DNA of 44,861 nucleotides from a virus, in IMG/VR virus record IMGVR_UViG_3300036832_000955, positions 1-44,861 of that record; one strand, given 5' to 3'. Of the stretch, positions 12,978-20,798 are shown one piece after another. Position 1 is the first letter of the stretch; every line of letters starts with the position of its first letter. A program made the position numbers and the translations under genes. A model generated the notes under the pieces. The model was not told the origin of the DNA, searched no databases, and saw only the letters and a list, made by a program, of their open reading frames with translations.

Positions 12978-13448
12978 ATGGCTTTCCTTTTCGAGACCGA
13001 GACCTGCGGACGCTGCGGCGGCACGGGAAACTACAGCTACAATCGGATGCATGGCACGGTGTGCTACGGCTGCGCCGGCAACAAGGTGCGCCTGACCAAG
13101 CGCGGCAAGGCCGCCCAGGCGTGGCTGGTCGCCCAGCAGTCGGTGCCGGTGTCGGCGTTGCAGGTCGGTGACTTGGTCCGCGAGGAGGATTTCTTTGCGG
13201 GTGTGGTGGCCTGGATGCGGGTCGATGGCGTCGAGGCCGAGGGCCAGGGTTTCCGCCTGCAGCTATCTTACCAGCGCAAGCATGAGGCTGATCGCCGGCA
13301 GCTCGACATGGTGGCGCATGCGTCGGCCACCAAGCGGGTGCGCTCGGCCGACAAGACGGTGCGGCTGTGGCAGCAGATGGTGGCCCTGGCTTATCAGGCC
13401 TCGCTGACCAAGGACGGAAAGGCCCGGCGGTTGCGCCGGGCCGCCTGA
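12978..13448 (+). CDS. DnaJ-type zinc-finger protein
   Basis: A 156-residue protein; CTGGAGGATGCA precedes the ATG at 12978. Residues 10-35 hold two CxxC pairs (ETCGRCGGTGNY, then VCYGCAGNKV) of the DnaJ zinc-finger style. The rest is a basic domain (VSALQVGDLVREED, then RLQLSYQRKHEADRRQ), with a lysine/arginine-rich end. It probably binds nucleic acid or protein; no specific function is claimed. First gene of a short plus-strand operon under the 12805-12977 control region. Confidence 0.75.
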   Translation: MAFLFETETCGRCGGTGNYSYNRMHGTVCYGCAGNKVRLTKRGKAAQAWLVAQQSVPVSALQVGDLVREEDFFAGVVAWMRVDGVEAEGQGFRLQLSYQRKHEADRRQLDMVAHASATKRVRSADKTVRLWQQMVALAYQASLTKDGKARRLRRAA

Positions 13449-13487
13449 CCGGGCATACATTCCTGCCTACGCATTGAGGAGATTGAA

Positions 13488-13703
13488 GTGACCGATCTGC
13501 AGAAGTTTCAAAAGAGCTGCGCTGCCCTCTGGGGGCCGCAGTACAAGTCCGAGGCGGCGCGTCAGCTGCAGGCGGGCCTGCGCTCGGTGATGCGGTGGGA
13601 TGCCGGCGAGCGGGCGGTGCCGGCGGACAAGCTGGAGCGGCTGCAGGTGCTGCTGCTGCGGCGCCAGGGCGAGATCGCCAAGCTGCTGGAGGTGCTGCCA
13701 TGA
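13488..13703 (+). CDS. Small HTH-like regulator
   Basis: 71 residues starting at GTG (13488) with GAGGAGATTGAA upstream. The segment YKSEAARQLQAGLRSVMRWD then AGERAVPADKLERLQVLL fits a Cro/XRE-like HTH. A half-site TACGCA (13468-13473) lies 15 bases upstream. It is coupled to the next gene by ATGA overlap. Confidence 0.7.
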   Translation: MTDLQKFQKSCAALWGPQYKSEAARQLQAGLRSVMRWDAGERAVPADKLERLQVLLLRRQGEIAKLLEVLP

Positions 13704-13876
13704 GCCGCCTGGGCAAGCCTGTCGAGATCGATGAGCTGAAGGATGCGATCCTGCGCATGATGGTGCTGGAGTTCCCAGGCCGCAGCCTGGACTACCTGAC
13801 GGTCGAGGCGGCGCTCAAGCTGGTCAATTTCGAAGTGAAACAGATGGCGATGTTCGCCGCCGGAAAGGAGCCATGA
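13700..13876 (+). CDS. Small hypothetical helical protein
   Basis: 58 residues, ATGA-coupled (ATG 13700). Helical and amphipathic (DELKDAILRMMVLEFPGRSL, then VEAALKLVNFEVKQ). No family recognised. Confidence 0.68.
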   Translation: MSRLGKPVEIDELKDAILRMMVLEFPGRSLDYLTVEAALKLVNFEVKQMAMFAAGKEP

Positions 13877-13986
13877 TGGAACATATGATCGAGCAGGCCA
13901 TCATTGGCGGCCTGGGCGTCTACGCCGCCTTCGGCGTGCTGGTGATCGTGAGCTGGTTGATCGTGAAAATACGCGGGTGGGACTAG
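13873..13986 (+). CDS. Small single-span membrane protein
   Basis: 37 residues. GGAG lies 4 bases before the ATG at 13873, which overlaps the previous stop (another ATG is at 13876). One membrane helix (GGLGVYAAFGVLVIVSWLIV) and a short basic end (KIRGW). Unknown function; coupled to its neighbours. Confidence 0.6.
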   Translation: MMEHMIEQAIIGGLGVYAAFGVLVIVSWLIVKIRGWD

Positions 13987-13990
13987 CGTC

Positions 13991-14272
13991 ATGAACCCGC
14001 CGCATGTCGACCGTGAGATACGCTACGCCATGGCCGAGCGGCTCAATCGGTTACGACGCGCCCATGGTCTGTCGCTGGTGACGGCAGCTCGCGAGGTGGG
14101 TGTGTCGCAGCAACGCTGGAGCAATTACGAGAGCGGCACGCGGACGATCTCGCTCATGGTGATCATCAAGCTCTGTGAGGTATTCGGCGTGACGACCGAC
14201 TACCTCATTCGCGGCAGCGTGGTCGGCGTTGCCGAGGCGACCTTGAAAAGATTACGCAAGCTGCGAGACTGA
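13991..14272 (+). CDS. XRE-family HTH regulator
   Basis: A 93-residue XRE protein: residues 16-75 (LRRAHGLSLVTAAREVGVSQ, then QRWSNYESGTRTISLMVIIK) form a complete Cro/C1-type HTH, followed by DYLIRGS. It closes this plus-strand operon just before a strong terminator. It is a second transcription regulator besides the Cro-like and S24 proteins and a candidate binder of the dispersed 13-mers. Confidence 0.85.
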   Translation: MNPPHVDREIRYAMAERLNRLRRAHGLSLVTAAREVGVSQQRWSNYESGTRTISLMVIIKLCEVFGVTTDYLIRGSVVGVAEATLKRLRKLRD

Positions 14273-14300
14273 GCTGCTTGTCATTGCTACCCTTGCCTCA

Positions 14301-14327
14301 GGCCCGCCGATCAGGCGGGCCTTTTTT
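14301..14327 (+). terminator. Rho-independent terminator
   Basis: GGCCCGCC-GATCA-GGCGGGCC followed by TTTTTT. It ends the 12978-14272 operon; the minus-strand gene 14326-14595 stops at its edge. Confidence 0.92.
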
Positions 14328-14595
14328 ATCGCGGCAGGATGAGGTGCTGCATGATGTGGTCGCGGCAGCGTTCCAGCATGACGAGCATGCGGCCGGCATC
14401 ACAGGTGGTCGAGGCGAAGTAGAAGCGCGCGACCTCAGAAGGCGCGTCGTCGGTGTAGCCGACGACGATGCACTCCACGACCTCGGCGGCTTTGGCGCCG
14501 TCGAGGACACGCTCGGCCGGGATGTCGAGCGTGGTGGTGACGGGGAGGACGACGACGTTGGAGTTGTCATTGTCAGACAATGACTTGTCGTTCAC
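14326..14595 (-). CDS. Small hypothetical protein
   Basis: 89 residues from a GTG at 14595 overlapping the upstream stop as GTGA. It reads VVVLPVTTTLDIPAERVLDG then VVECIVVGYTDDAPSEVARF and a C-terminal helix. This set resembles small phage proteins of unknown function with a V-L-x-G-A-x-x-A core. Last gene of the minus-strand operon. Confidence 0.75.
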   Translation of the reverse strand: MNDKSLSDNDNSNVVVLPVTTTLDIPAERVLDGAKAAEVVECIVVGYTDDAPSEVARFYFASTTCDAGRMLVMLERCRDHIMQHLILPR

Positions 14596-14864
14596 TCGGG
14601 CAGCTCGATGCCGGCCTCGCGCGCTTCGGCGATGGCCTTGTCCATGCTGTCGAGCGAGATGGGCGGCATGCGGTCCCGGTTGGCTTCCATCCAATTGCGC
14701 ATGTTGACCAAGCCGCGCAGCAGCTTGCGGCCGGCGACGAGCTGTTGGCGGATGCCGGCGACTTCCTCGGGCGCCGGATCAGGATATGGCCTGAAGTCGG
14801 GCCTGATCCTGGGCTTGCTGGCGACCTCGGGGACCTTGGCCTTGGCTTTGGGTTTGTGTCTCAT
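14592..14864 (-). CDS. Small basic helical protein
   Basis: 90 residues, MRHKPKAKAKVPEVASKPRI at the start, then a helical body (EEVAGIRQQLVAGRKLLRGL, then VNMRNWMEANRDRMPP). Overlaps both neighbours by 4 bases, so it is fully coupled. The basic N-terminus may bind nucleic acid. Function unknown. Confidence 0.75.
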   Translation of the reverse strand: MRHKPKAKAKVPEVASKPRIRPDFRPYPDPAPEEVAGIRQQLVAGRKLLRGLVNMRNWMEANRDRMPPISLDSMDKAIAEAREAGIELPE

Positions 14865-15058
14865 GCGAGGGGGTCTTCGGGTGCAGGCGGTGGTGACGGT
14901 GGGGTGGGCGGTGTTGGTGCCTGGGCGCCTTCGGGGAGCGGCATCTGATCCTGGGGCGGGACGGTCTCGCCGGGTGGCTGGGAGGGCGAGATTTCTTCGA
15001 AGTCGTGCGGCTCGCCAGGGACGGGCTCTTCGCCCGGCTTTTCGTTGATGTGCGGCAT
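14861..15058 (-). CDS. Small acidic proline-rich protein
   Basis: 65 residues, ATG at 15058 with GAGGAGAGGATC upstream. Starts MPHINEKPGEEPVPGEPHDF; about one third is proline and there is no globular part. Probably disordered. The frame stays open upstream but without natural composition. Confidence 0.65.
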   Translation of the reverse strand: MPHINEKPGEEPVPGEPHDFEEISPSQPPGETVPPQDQMPLPEGAQAPTPPTPPSPPPAPEDPLA

Positions 15059-15093
15059 GATCCTCTCCTCAGTCGCGATTTGATTACAAACGC

Positions 15094-15318
15094 TTAGGCG
15101 TTGGGTGGGACGGTGATCGAGACATCCTCGACAACCGGCGGCGGGGCCTTGTCGAAGCCGTCGTAGTTCACGAACACGATCCGGGTGTCGTGCATGACGA
15201 GCTGCAGAGCGGCCAAAATCTCGGGCCAGCGCATATCGTCGTAGGGCGCCGTGTGCAGGACATCGATGATGGCGGCGCGCAGCGCCTGGACATCTTCGCT
15301 TGGTGTGGTGTCGGCCAT
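15094..15318 (-). CDS. Small hypothetical protein
   Basis: 74 residues starting MADTTPSEDVQALRAAIIDV, with GGGAGGGATACC before the ATG at 15318. A helical N-terminal half and a strand segment (TRIVFVNYDGFDKAPPPVVE). Unknown function. Confidence 0.7.
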   Translation of the reverse strand: MADTTPSEDVQALRAAIIDVLHTAPYDDMRWPEILAALQLVMHDTRIVFVNYDGFDKAPPPVVEDVSITVPPNA

Positions 15319-15435
15319 TGGTATCCCTCCCAGGTGTGTGGGGCGCTGGCCTTGGCGGGGTATCGAGCCGCTGTACCGACCGGAACCATGTGACGGCCTG
15401 AAGCCCATAGCTGACGGGCACGCCCCGACACAGTC

Positions 15436-15448
15436 TACGCGTCCCGTA
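15436..15448. promoter_or_regulatory. Dispersed 13-mer site in the gap 15319-15534
   Basis: TACGCGTCCCGTA. Read on minus it is followed by TAGACT, a possible -10, with TGTACG 17 bases further up, so it may control 15094-15318. A 19-mer at 15443-15461 (CCCGTATTTGGTCGTACAG) overlaps it and matches 2844-2862 at 18 of 19 bases. I see no gene in the rest of this 216-base gap. Confidence 0.5.
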
Positions 15449-15534
15449 TTTGGTCGTACAGCGCGATGGCGCCTCGGCCTGGGCCGATGGCCCAGGTCTG
15501 CAGATCAGCTCGCCACGGGCCTCTAATCCGCAGG

Positions 15535-15759
15535 TCAGGGCGATGGTGGCTTGGCCGTCTCCCAGGCCTCGACCAGCTCGGCGTCGGTGGCGCTGACCAC
15601 GACGCCCTCGCGCTGGATCAGCAGCACCATGCGGGCAGGCAGCGACAGGATGATGTTGCCCTCGGCATCCTTGGCCGTGATGCCATGCGCCGTGGTCACC
15701 AACCACGTCGCCTCGACCTCGATCATCTTGCCGGTCACCAGCAGTAACTTCCAATTCAT
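15535..15759 (-). CDS. Small hypothetical protein
   Basis: 74 residues, MNWKLLLVTGKMIEVEATWL then VTTAHGITAKDAEGNIILSL: a small beta-barrel-like sequence with a helical end. Its ribosome site GGGAGGG lies inside a 9-bp hairpin (15760-15784) next to the ATG, so translation may be gated. First gene of the minus-strand operon 15759-14326. Confidence 0.75.
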   Translation of the reverse strand: MNWKLLLVTGKMIEVEATWLVTTAHGITAKDAEGNIILSLPARMVLLIQREGVVVSATDAELVEAWETAKPPSP

Positions 15760-15784
15760 GGCGCCCTCCCTCGGTGAGGGCGCC
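15760..15784 (-). promoter_or_regulatory. Leader hairpin enclosing a ribosome site
   Basis: On minus, GGCGCCCTC-(7-base loop)-GAGGGCGCC directly abuts the ATG of 15535-15759, and the GGGAGGG ribosome site falls in its loop and 3' arm. In RNA this could hide the start. Confidence 0.55.
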
Positions 15785-16261
15785 AGCCTGCCACAAGGGA
15801 CATTGTGGAAAACCCCATTTTATTTTCGGATCGCTCGTACAAATGCAGTGACAAGTCGCCTGACCCCATTGCCTGAAGCCGCCGCCACGAGCACGCTGCG
15901 CAAGATTGTTCCGCGCGCATTCTCATACTGATGAAACACCATTACTGATCTAACAAATGATTAATCCAGGCCGCCCGGAGTGGCGGCCTGAAATGGATTA
16001 GATGATCCATTCTTAAAGCTCTTTTTTTGTTCGATCAGTACTGTTGCCGCGCGCGAGGCACGCGGCTCAGCCCCCAGCATGAGCTGGCGCTCACTTCCTG
16101 GCGCAGTACGGAACCCGTACAATCCAGGCGTCTCCTGCAACCAGACAGGGCGCGTACCGTAATGCCCATATCTCGCCGTACAGAGCCTTGGCATTGCCCC
16201 GGCTGTTCCCACCTCCCCAACAATCCATCGCCCTGTACGGCGGGATACAGCCCTCCTGGCC
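15785..16261. other. Non-coding region before the late operon
   Basis: 477 bases with no convincing gene on either strand and AT-richer than the surroundings. Contents: CCACAA-N6-TTGTGG (15791-15808); a large imperfect hairpin TAATCC-AGGCCGCC / GGCGGCCT-GAAAT-GGATTA (15962-16000); a T-run (16022-16028); the perfect palindrome GTACGG-AAC-CCGTAC (16106-16120) followed by TACAAT (16118-16123), a plausible -10 for the late operon; and further CCGTACAG/CTGTACGG repeats near 16170 and 16232. Being next to terS, it may hold the packaging start or a late promoter. Confidence 0.6.
16107..16119. promoter_or_regulatory. Dispersed 13-mer site upstream of terS
   Basis: TACGGAACCCGTA, within a perfect 15-base palindrome. 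The first 15 bases (TACGGAACCCGTACA) occur again at 25228-25242. The TACAAT that follows could be a -10, giving repressor control over late genes. Confidence 0.55.
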
Positions 16262-16795
16262 ATGCCCATGGCTAAGACCACCTCCAAACCGAAGCGCGTG
16301 GTCTCCCAGGAAACCCGACAGCGTCAGTCCAGAGCTGCCCTCAGCTTGAAACAGATGCGCTTCGTCAAAGAGTACGCTGCCCTCGGCAACGGTGCTGAGG
16401 CTGCCAGGAAGGCCGGATACAAGAACGGCAACAGCATCCACCAGCAAGCTCACGAGAACTTGAGAAAGCCTGAGATTGCACGTGCAGTTGAGGGTGAATT
16501 GGCCCGGATTGCGCTGGAAGTATCGCCAAAGCGGGTGCAGCGCCGCCTCGACGAGATCAGCCACGCGGCGCAGGCCGACGGGCAGTACGGCCCGGCGGTG
16601 CGGGCCGAGGAGCTCCTCGGCAAATCCATCGGCATGTGGATCGATCAGAGCCTGCAACTCACGGGTGCACTGAGCGACACTCACATCGCTGCCCTGGTCG
16701 ACATGGCACGGCGCCGGCAGCAGGAGCCTGTCGACCTGGGCGATGATGTCGAGCGTGACAGAAAGCGTGACAGTGACATGGGCGAGGAGCGTTAG
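16262..16795 (+). CDS. terS: Terminase small subunit
   Basis: A 177-residue protein of the Terminase_2 family, which recognises phage DNA for packaging. LSLKQMRFVKEYAALGNGAE then AARKAGYKNGNSIHQQAHEN is the N-terminal HTH, KPEI follows, and the middle is a helical oligomerisation segment. ATG at 16262; a second at 16268 is possible. It starts the plus-strand late operon, with terL next. Confidence 0.88.
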   Translation: MPMAKTTSKPKRVVSQETRQRQSRAALSLKQMRFVKEYAALGNGAEAARKAGYKNGNSIHQQAHENLRKPEIARAVEGELARIALEVSPKRVQRRLDEISHAAQADGQYGPAVRAEELLGKSIGMWIDQSLQLTGALSDTHIAALVDMARRRQQEPVDLGDDVERDRKRDSDMGEER

Positions 16796-16851
16796 ATGCC
16801 CGTATTTACTGCATCAAACGCATCAGCAGTCCCTTATAACGGAGAGTGTGC

Positions 16852-18819
16852 GTGAGCGCGCGTACGCAGCGTGCGTCTACGTCCAGGCGCAGCAGGCCCA
16901 ACGCAGGCCACGCACGCGATGCGAGCGTGGCGACGGCGGACGTGGACGCGCGGCAGGATGCTGAACGTGGCGCCCGCGATCTCGAAACACCCCCCGCCCC
17001 GGTGACCACCTCGGTGCGCGCCCTCGGTCGCGACCCACCGGTCCCTGTAAAAAATAATCACGGCCCGACGGCGCAAGTTGGCGAGCGTGCCGAGAAAAAT
17101 AATCACGAGGGTGCCCAGACGAGCGTGGTTGCGCCCGCGAGCGCGCCACAACCCGGTGCTAGTAGCCTAGCACCTGATCTGGCTATTCCTGATTTTTTGC
17201 GACGTGGTTCAGGATGTAGTCCGCCAGATCGCGAACGGCTTGGCTTGCCTGACGGCAGCGGCGCATCAGCTCTTGGTCCGAGTGATACTCCGGCGGCAGG
17301 ACGGCAATCGTCTTTGCCAGCTGGCGAAGCGAAAGAGCTGCTTTCCGAATATCCTGCTTCGGGTTCATCGCCACCTCCTCCTGAGCGTTCTGACGCTCCC
17401 CCTGAGAAGCCTACGCAAACGGTAGGAATATGGACCACGATCATCGAGACCTACAAGGACAGGCCGGTGGCGTTTGTCGAGGACTTGCTGGTTCGGAATT
17501 ATCCGAATTTTCGGATCGAGGATTGGCAGAAGCGGTTTTTGAAGGCTGTGGCCAGGGGTGAGCGGCGGATCAGCGTCAGGGCTGGACACGGTGTCGGGAA
17601 GTCGGCGGCGTGCTCGTGGGCGCTGATCTGGTTCATGTTCACGAGGTATCCGCAAAAATCTGTGCTGACGGCGCCGACCGAGAAGCAGTTGTTCGATGCG
17701 CTGTTTGCCGAGATCAAAAGGTGGATTAACGAGCTGCCTCAGTTCATGCGCGATCAGGTGACGCTGTTCAGTGATCGTATTGAGCTGAAGGCGTCGCCGG
17801 AAAATTCGTTCATGTCGGCCAGGACGAGCAGCAAGGAGCGGCCCGAGGCGATGGCGGGTGTGCATAGCGATCACGTGCTGCTGGTGTGTGACGAGGCGTC
17901 GGGCATTGACGAGGTGGTGTACGAGGCGGCGGTCGGTTCGATGTCGAGCTTCAATGCGACGACGATTTTGATCAGCAACCCGACGCGCAACACCGGATTG
18001 TTTTTCGACACGCATCATCGTCTGGCGCATCGCTGGTTCCGCATGCATGTGAGCTGCATTGGCAGTCGATTGGTCGAGCCGGATTTTGTCCAGCAGGTGA
18101 TCGACCAGTATGGCGAGGGCAGCCCGCGCTATCAGGTGCGTGTGCTGGGCGATTTCCCGACGCGGGAAGACGACGTGCTGATCCCGGCCGAGCTGGTCGA
18201 TGCGGCGATGTCGAGGGATGTGGTTCTCGATGGGACGGAGCCGCTGGTCTACGGGTTGGACGTGGCGCGCTTTGGCGATGACCGGACGGTGCTGCTCAAG
18301 CGCCAGGGCAATGTGGTTCTCGAGTACAAGGTTTGGTCAGGCCAGGATTTGATGGCGACGGTTGGTCGGGTGATGCACGAGGCGTCTATCGATCAGCCGG
18401 CTGAGATCATGGTCGACAGCATTGGCCTGGGTGCTGGTGTTGCGGATCGCCTGCGTGAGCAGGGCATGAACGTGCGCGACGTCAACGTCGCCGAGATGTC
18501 GGCGATGAACCCGACGGCGGCCAAACTGCGCGACGAGCTGTGGCTCACGCTCAAGGATTGGCTCAGCAAGCGGGCGTGTCGTCTGCCCAAGGACGAGGAG
18601 TTCCGGGGCGAGCTGGTCGGGCCGACCTACTCGTTCATGTCGAACGGCAAGCTCAAGGTCGAAGCCAAGGTCGACATGAAGCGACGCGGTCTCAGAAGCC
18701 CAGACGTGGCCGATGCGCTGTGCCTGACGTTTGCCGGGGCCGCCGCCCTGGTCGGCGGCCGAGCGAGCTTCTGGGTCAAGGGCAAGCCCCTGCAGCGGTC
18801 TATTCGGGGGATCGTCTGA
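16852..18819 (+). CDS. terL: Terminase large subunit with a long low-complexity N-terminal extension
   Basis: The packaging ATPase-nuclease. Counting from the GTG at 16852 (GGAGAG 5 bases before), the ATPase core starts near residue 190: WQKRF, Walker A AGHGVGKS (K250), Walker B LLVCDEAS (D347, E348), then the RNase-H-like nuclease with YGLDVARFGDD (D470) and MKRRGLRSPDVADA near the end. Residues 1-189 are disordered, rich in P, A, S and R, and lie opposite a well-formed minus-strand gene (17183-17368). The only common start after that gene is GTG 17467, which would cut off the conserved YKDRPVAFVE. The core is certain; the start is not. Confidence 0.9.
   Translation: MSARTQRASTSRRSRPNAGHARDASVATADVDARQDAERGARDLETPPAPVTTSVRALGRDPPVPVKNNHGPTAQVGERAEKNNHEGAQTSVVAPASAPQPGASSLAPDLAIPDFLRRGSGCSPPDRERLGLPDGSGASALGPSDTPAAGRQSSLPAGEAKELLSEYPASGSSPPPPERSDAPPEKPTQTVGIWTTIIETYKDRPVAFVEDLLVRNYPNFRIEDWQKRFLKAVARGERRISVRAGHGVGKSAACSWALIWFMFTRYPQKSVLTAPTEKQLFDALFAEIKRWINELPQFMRDQVTLFSDRIELKASPENSFMSARTSSKERPEAMAGVHSDHVLLVCDEASGIDEVVYEAAVGSMSSFNATTILISNPTRNTGLFFDTHHRLAHRWFRMHVSCIGSRLVEPDFVQQVIDQYGEGSPRYQVRVLGDFPTREDDVLIPAELVDAAMSRDVVLDGTEPLVYGLDVARFGDDRTVLLKRQGNVVLEYKVWSGQDLMATVGRVMHEASIDQPAEIMVDSIGLGAGVADRLREQGMNVRDVNVAEMSAMNPTAAKLRDELWLTLKDWLSKRACRLPKDEEFRGELVGPTYSFMSNGKLKVEAKVDMKRRGLRSPDVADALCLTFAGAAALVGGRASFWVKGKPLQRSIRGIV
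17183..17368 (-). CDS. Small helical protein antisense to the terL 5' end
   Basis: 61 residues starting MNPKQDIRKAALSLRQLAKT; the ATG at 17368 is preceded by AGGAGGAGGTGGCG, the strongest ribosome site in the region. The product is a clean all-helical protein (YHSDQELMRRCRQASQAVRD, then LADYILNHVAK), whereas the opposite frame is low-complexity. A member of the 13-mer site family (17412-17424) lies 44 bases upstream. I infer a real moron-type gene inserted between terS and terL. Confidence 0.7.
   Translation of the reverse strand: MNPKQDIRKAALSLRQLAKTIAVLPPEYHSDQELMRRCRQASQAVRDLADYILNHVAKNQE
17412..17424. promoter_or_regulatory. Dispersed 13-mer site upstream of the antisense gene
   Basis: TACGCAAACGGTA; differs from the integrase-promoter site only by exchange of two bases (GC to CG). 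It lies in the terL frame but is placed as an operator for 17183-17368 on minus. Confidence 0.5.
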
Positions 18820-20327
18820 TGGCTGGCGCCACTGCCAAGATCAGCGAGCTGGACGTCGCCACCCAGGCGCACACCACCGACCAGCTGGAGGCCAATCAGG
18901 CCGGCAGCAGCCGCTCGATCACCGTGCAGCAGCTCGCCGACGCCATCCGCGTCAATTACGGCGCCGGCATCCTGGCGTTCTTGCAGAACCCGACCTCGGC
19001 CAACCTCGCGGCGGCGATGACGGATGAAACCGGCACGGCGGGCGCCCTGGTGTTCAGCGGCGCGCCGACCATGACCAATCCCAACGTCGGCAACCAGACG
19101 ACGGGCGACAACAGCACCAAGGCGGCCTCGACTAATTTCGTCCAGGCAGCCATCGCCGCCATCCCGCCGGTCACCGGCTTCCTGCCGATCAACAATCCGA
19201 GCGCCACCGGCCAGCTCACCGTCACGGGCGCCACGCAGACGCCAGTCTTCGCTGCCCATGGCACGCTGAACAGCAGCGCCGCCATCGATGTGCTGTCGAT
19301 CAACGTCGATGACCAGACGGCCGGCGGCTCGGGCGCCCTGTTCCGCGTCAAAGGCGGCGTCGGCGCCAATACCAACCTGATCGTCATCGACCGAGCCGGC
19401 GATCTGCAGGTCGGCGGCTACACCAACACCTTGGGCGCGCTGCCGCTGCAGACCAATGGTGCCGACTACTTCGCCTACACGCTGGGCAACGGCGCGGGCG
19501 GCAACATCGGCGTCTATGCCGGCCTCAGCAACCCGACCTTCTCGACGTTCGGTCGCTACGGCTCGATCTACCTCAACGGCGCATCGCCCGGCCTGCCCTA
19601 CTACAACAACAACGGCACCACCGGCTGGGATCGTCTGGTCGGCGAGACGGCAACGCAGACGCTGACCAACAAATCGGCGACCACGCCATCGCCCGGCGAC
19701 AACACCACCAAGGTCGCCACCACCGCCTTCGTCGCCGCAGCGATTGCTTCGGGCGCATCGATCAGCGTCGGCACCACGCCGCCTGGATCACCGAATGCCA
19801 ATCAGCTGTGGTGGTCGAGCGAAGCCGGCCAGATGTTCATCTACTACAACGACGGCAACAGCTCGCAGTGGGTGCCTGCATCGCCTGCAACGACGACAGC
19901 GGTGCCCGGTGCCGATCCCGGCTGCAAGACGACGTTCCTGACCGGCGCCAATGTGGCGGTTTCTTCCATTCCCGCTACGCCGACTGCCATCGTCAATACA
20001 GGGTCGATTGGCGGCTCCGGTCAAACCTGGAAAATTTCGGCAACCGCATGCCTAGGCAGCGTGAGCGCCTCGGTGTTGTACTCAGCGGCTATTTCCAATG
20101 GGACCAGTGTCGTCGCCTCTGGCGAGGCATTGGGGCCAGCGACAAATCAAGCGTGCGTTGTAACGCTCGAAGCAATTGTTTCTCTCACGGCAGCCACGAC
20201 CTTTACATTGCTTGTCGCCGGTAACGCGGGCAACGGCAATGCGCTGCGTGCGCCGCTGGTCAATACGACCTTCGCGCCCTCGATGAACGACAAAATGACC
20301 TCGATCACCGCCGTGAGGATCGCCTGA
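18819..20327 (+). CDS. Virion structural protein, fibre-like
   Basis: A 502-residue protein, TGATG-coupled to terL. It has Ala/Thr/Ser/Gly-rich fibre composition and repeated modules: TTGDNSTKAASTNFVQAAIA and PGDNTTKVATTAFVAAAIAS, both of the tail-fibre type. A segment PPGSPNANQLWWSSEAGQMF then IYYNDGNSSQWVPASP follows, common in phage fibre and appendage proteins. The C-terminal 150 residues look like a beta-sandwich head. Probably a head or tail fibre; placement right after terL is unusual for a tail fibre. Confidence 0.72.
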   Translation: MAGATAKISELDVATQAHTTDQLEANQAGSSRSITVQQLADAIRVNYGAGILAFLQNPTSANLAAAMTDETGTAGALVFSGAPTMTNPNVGNQTTGDNSTKAASTNFVQAAIAAIPPVTGFLPINNPSATGQLTVTGATQTPVFAAHGTLNSSAAIDVLSINVDDQTAGGSGALFRVKGGVGANTNLIVIDRAGDLQVGGYTNTLGALPLQTNGADYFAYTLGNGAGGNIGVYAGLSNPTFSTFGRYGSIYLNGASPGLPYYNNNGTTGWDRLVGETATQTLTNKSATTPSPGDNTTKVATTAFVAAAIASGASISVGTTPPGSPNANQLWWSSEAGQMFIYYNDGNSSQWVPASPATTTAVPGADPGCKTTFLTGANVAVSSIPATPTAIVNTGSIGGSGQTWKISATACLGSVSASVLYSAAISNGTSVVASGEALGPATNQACVVTLEAIVSLTAATTFTLLVAGNAGNGNALRAPLVNTTFAPSMNDKMTSITAVRIA

Positions 20328-20788
20328 TGGCCGCCATCGACATTTACCTGAACCGCATTCTGGCTCGCAGCAAACGCGATCCTGCAACGGGATGCCTGCT
20401 GCTGTGGCAGGGCGCGATCAAGGATGGGTACGGCTGGATGATGGGGCCAGAGCGAAAGCCTGATCGTGTTCATCGAATTATCTGGCGCGCACGCAAAGGA
20501 CCGATCCCGGTCGGCTTGTGCGTTTGCCACACCTGCGATGTTCGTAATTGCGGCGAGGAAACGCACCTGTTCCTCGGCACCAACAAAGACAATGTCGATG
20601 ACAAGATGCGGAAGGGTCGGCTGGATCGTCGCGACGGCGAGCACAACGGTCGAGCCAAGCTGACGGCGACGCAGGTTCTGCGGATCAGGCGGGACCACCG
20701 GCTGCATCGAGAGATTGCTACTCAGTATGGCGTGACGCGCACGATGATCTCGAACATCAAGCGCGGCGACAGCTGGGCTACGGTTTAG
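20327..20788 (+). CDS. HNH homing endonuclease with C-terminal HTH
   Basis: 153 residues. The HNH_3 motif is present: RVHRIIWRARKGPIPVG, then CHTCDVRNCGEETHLFLGTN and KDNVDDKMRKGR. After RDGEHNGRAKLT, residues 115-150 (IATQYGVTRTMISNIKRG) form an HTH. The first codons ATGGCCGCCATCGAC nearly repeat the start of the next virion gene (ATCGCTGCCATCGAC at 20799), so this looks like a mobile gene inserted at that gene's start codon. Confidence 0.9.
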   Translation: MAAIDIYLNRILARSKRDPATGCLLLWQGAIKDGYGWMMGPERKPDRVHRIIWRARKGPIPVGLCVCHTCDVRNCGEETHLFLGTNKDNVDDKMRKGRLDRRDGEHNGRAKLTATQVLRIRRDHRLHREIATQYGVTRTMISNIKRGDSWATV

Positions 20789-20798
20789 GGAGGCTCCC

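Noticed and set aside
13834-13845. AGTGAAACAG considered as a second parS
   Set aside because: Only half of the palindrome is present and it is in a coding region.
15962-16000. Large hairpin considered as a terminator
   Set aside because: No T-run follows the stem on either strand, so I describe it only as structure in the non-coding region.
16862-16876. TACGCAGCGTGCGT considered as a further 13-mer site
   Set aside because: It contains ACGCA-GCG-TGCGT but lacks the GTA at the family spacing and lies in coding-like GC-rich sequence.
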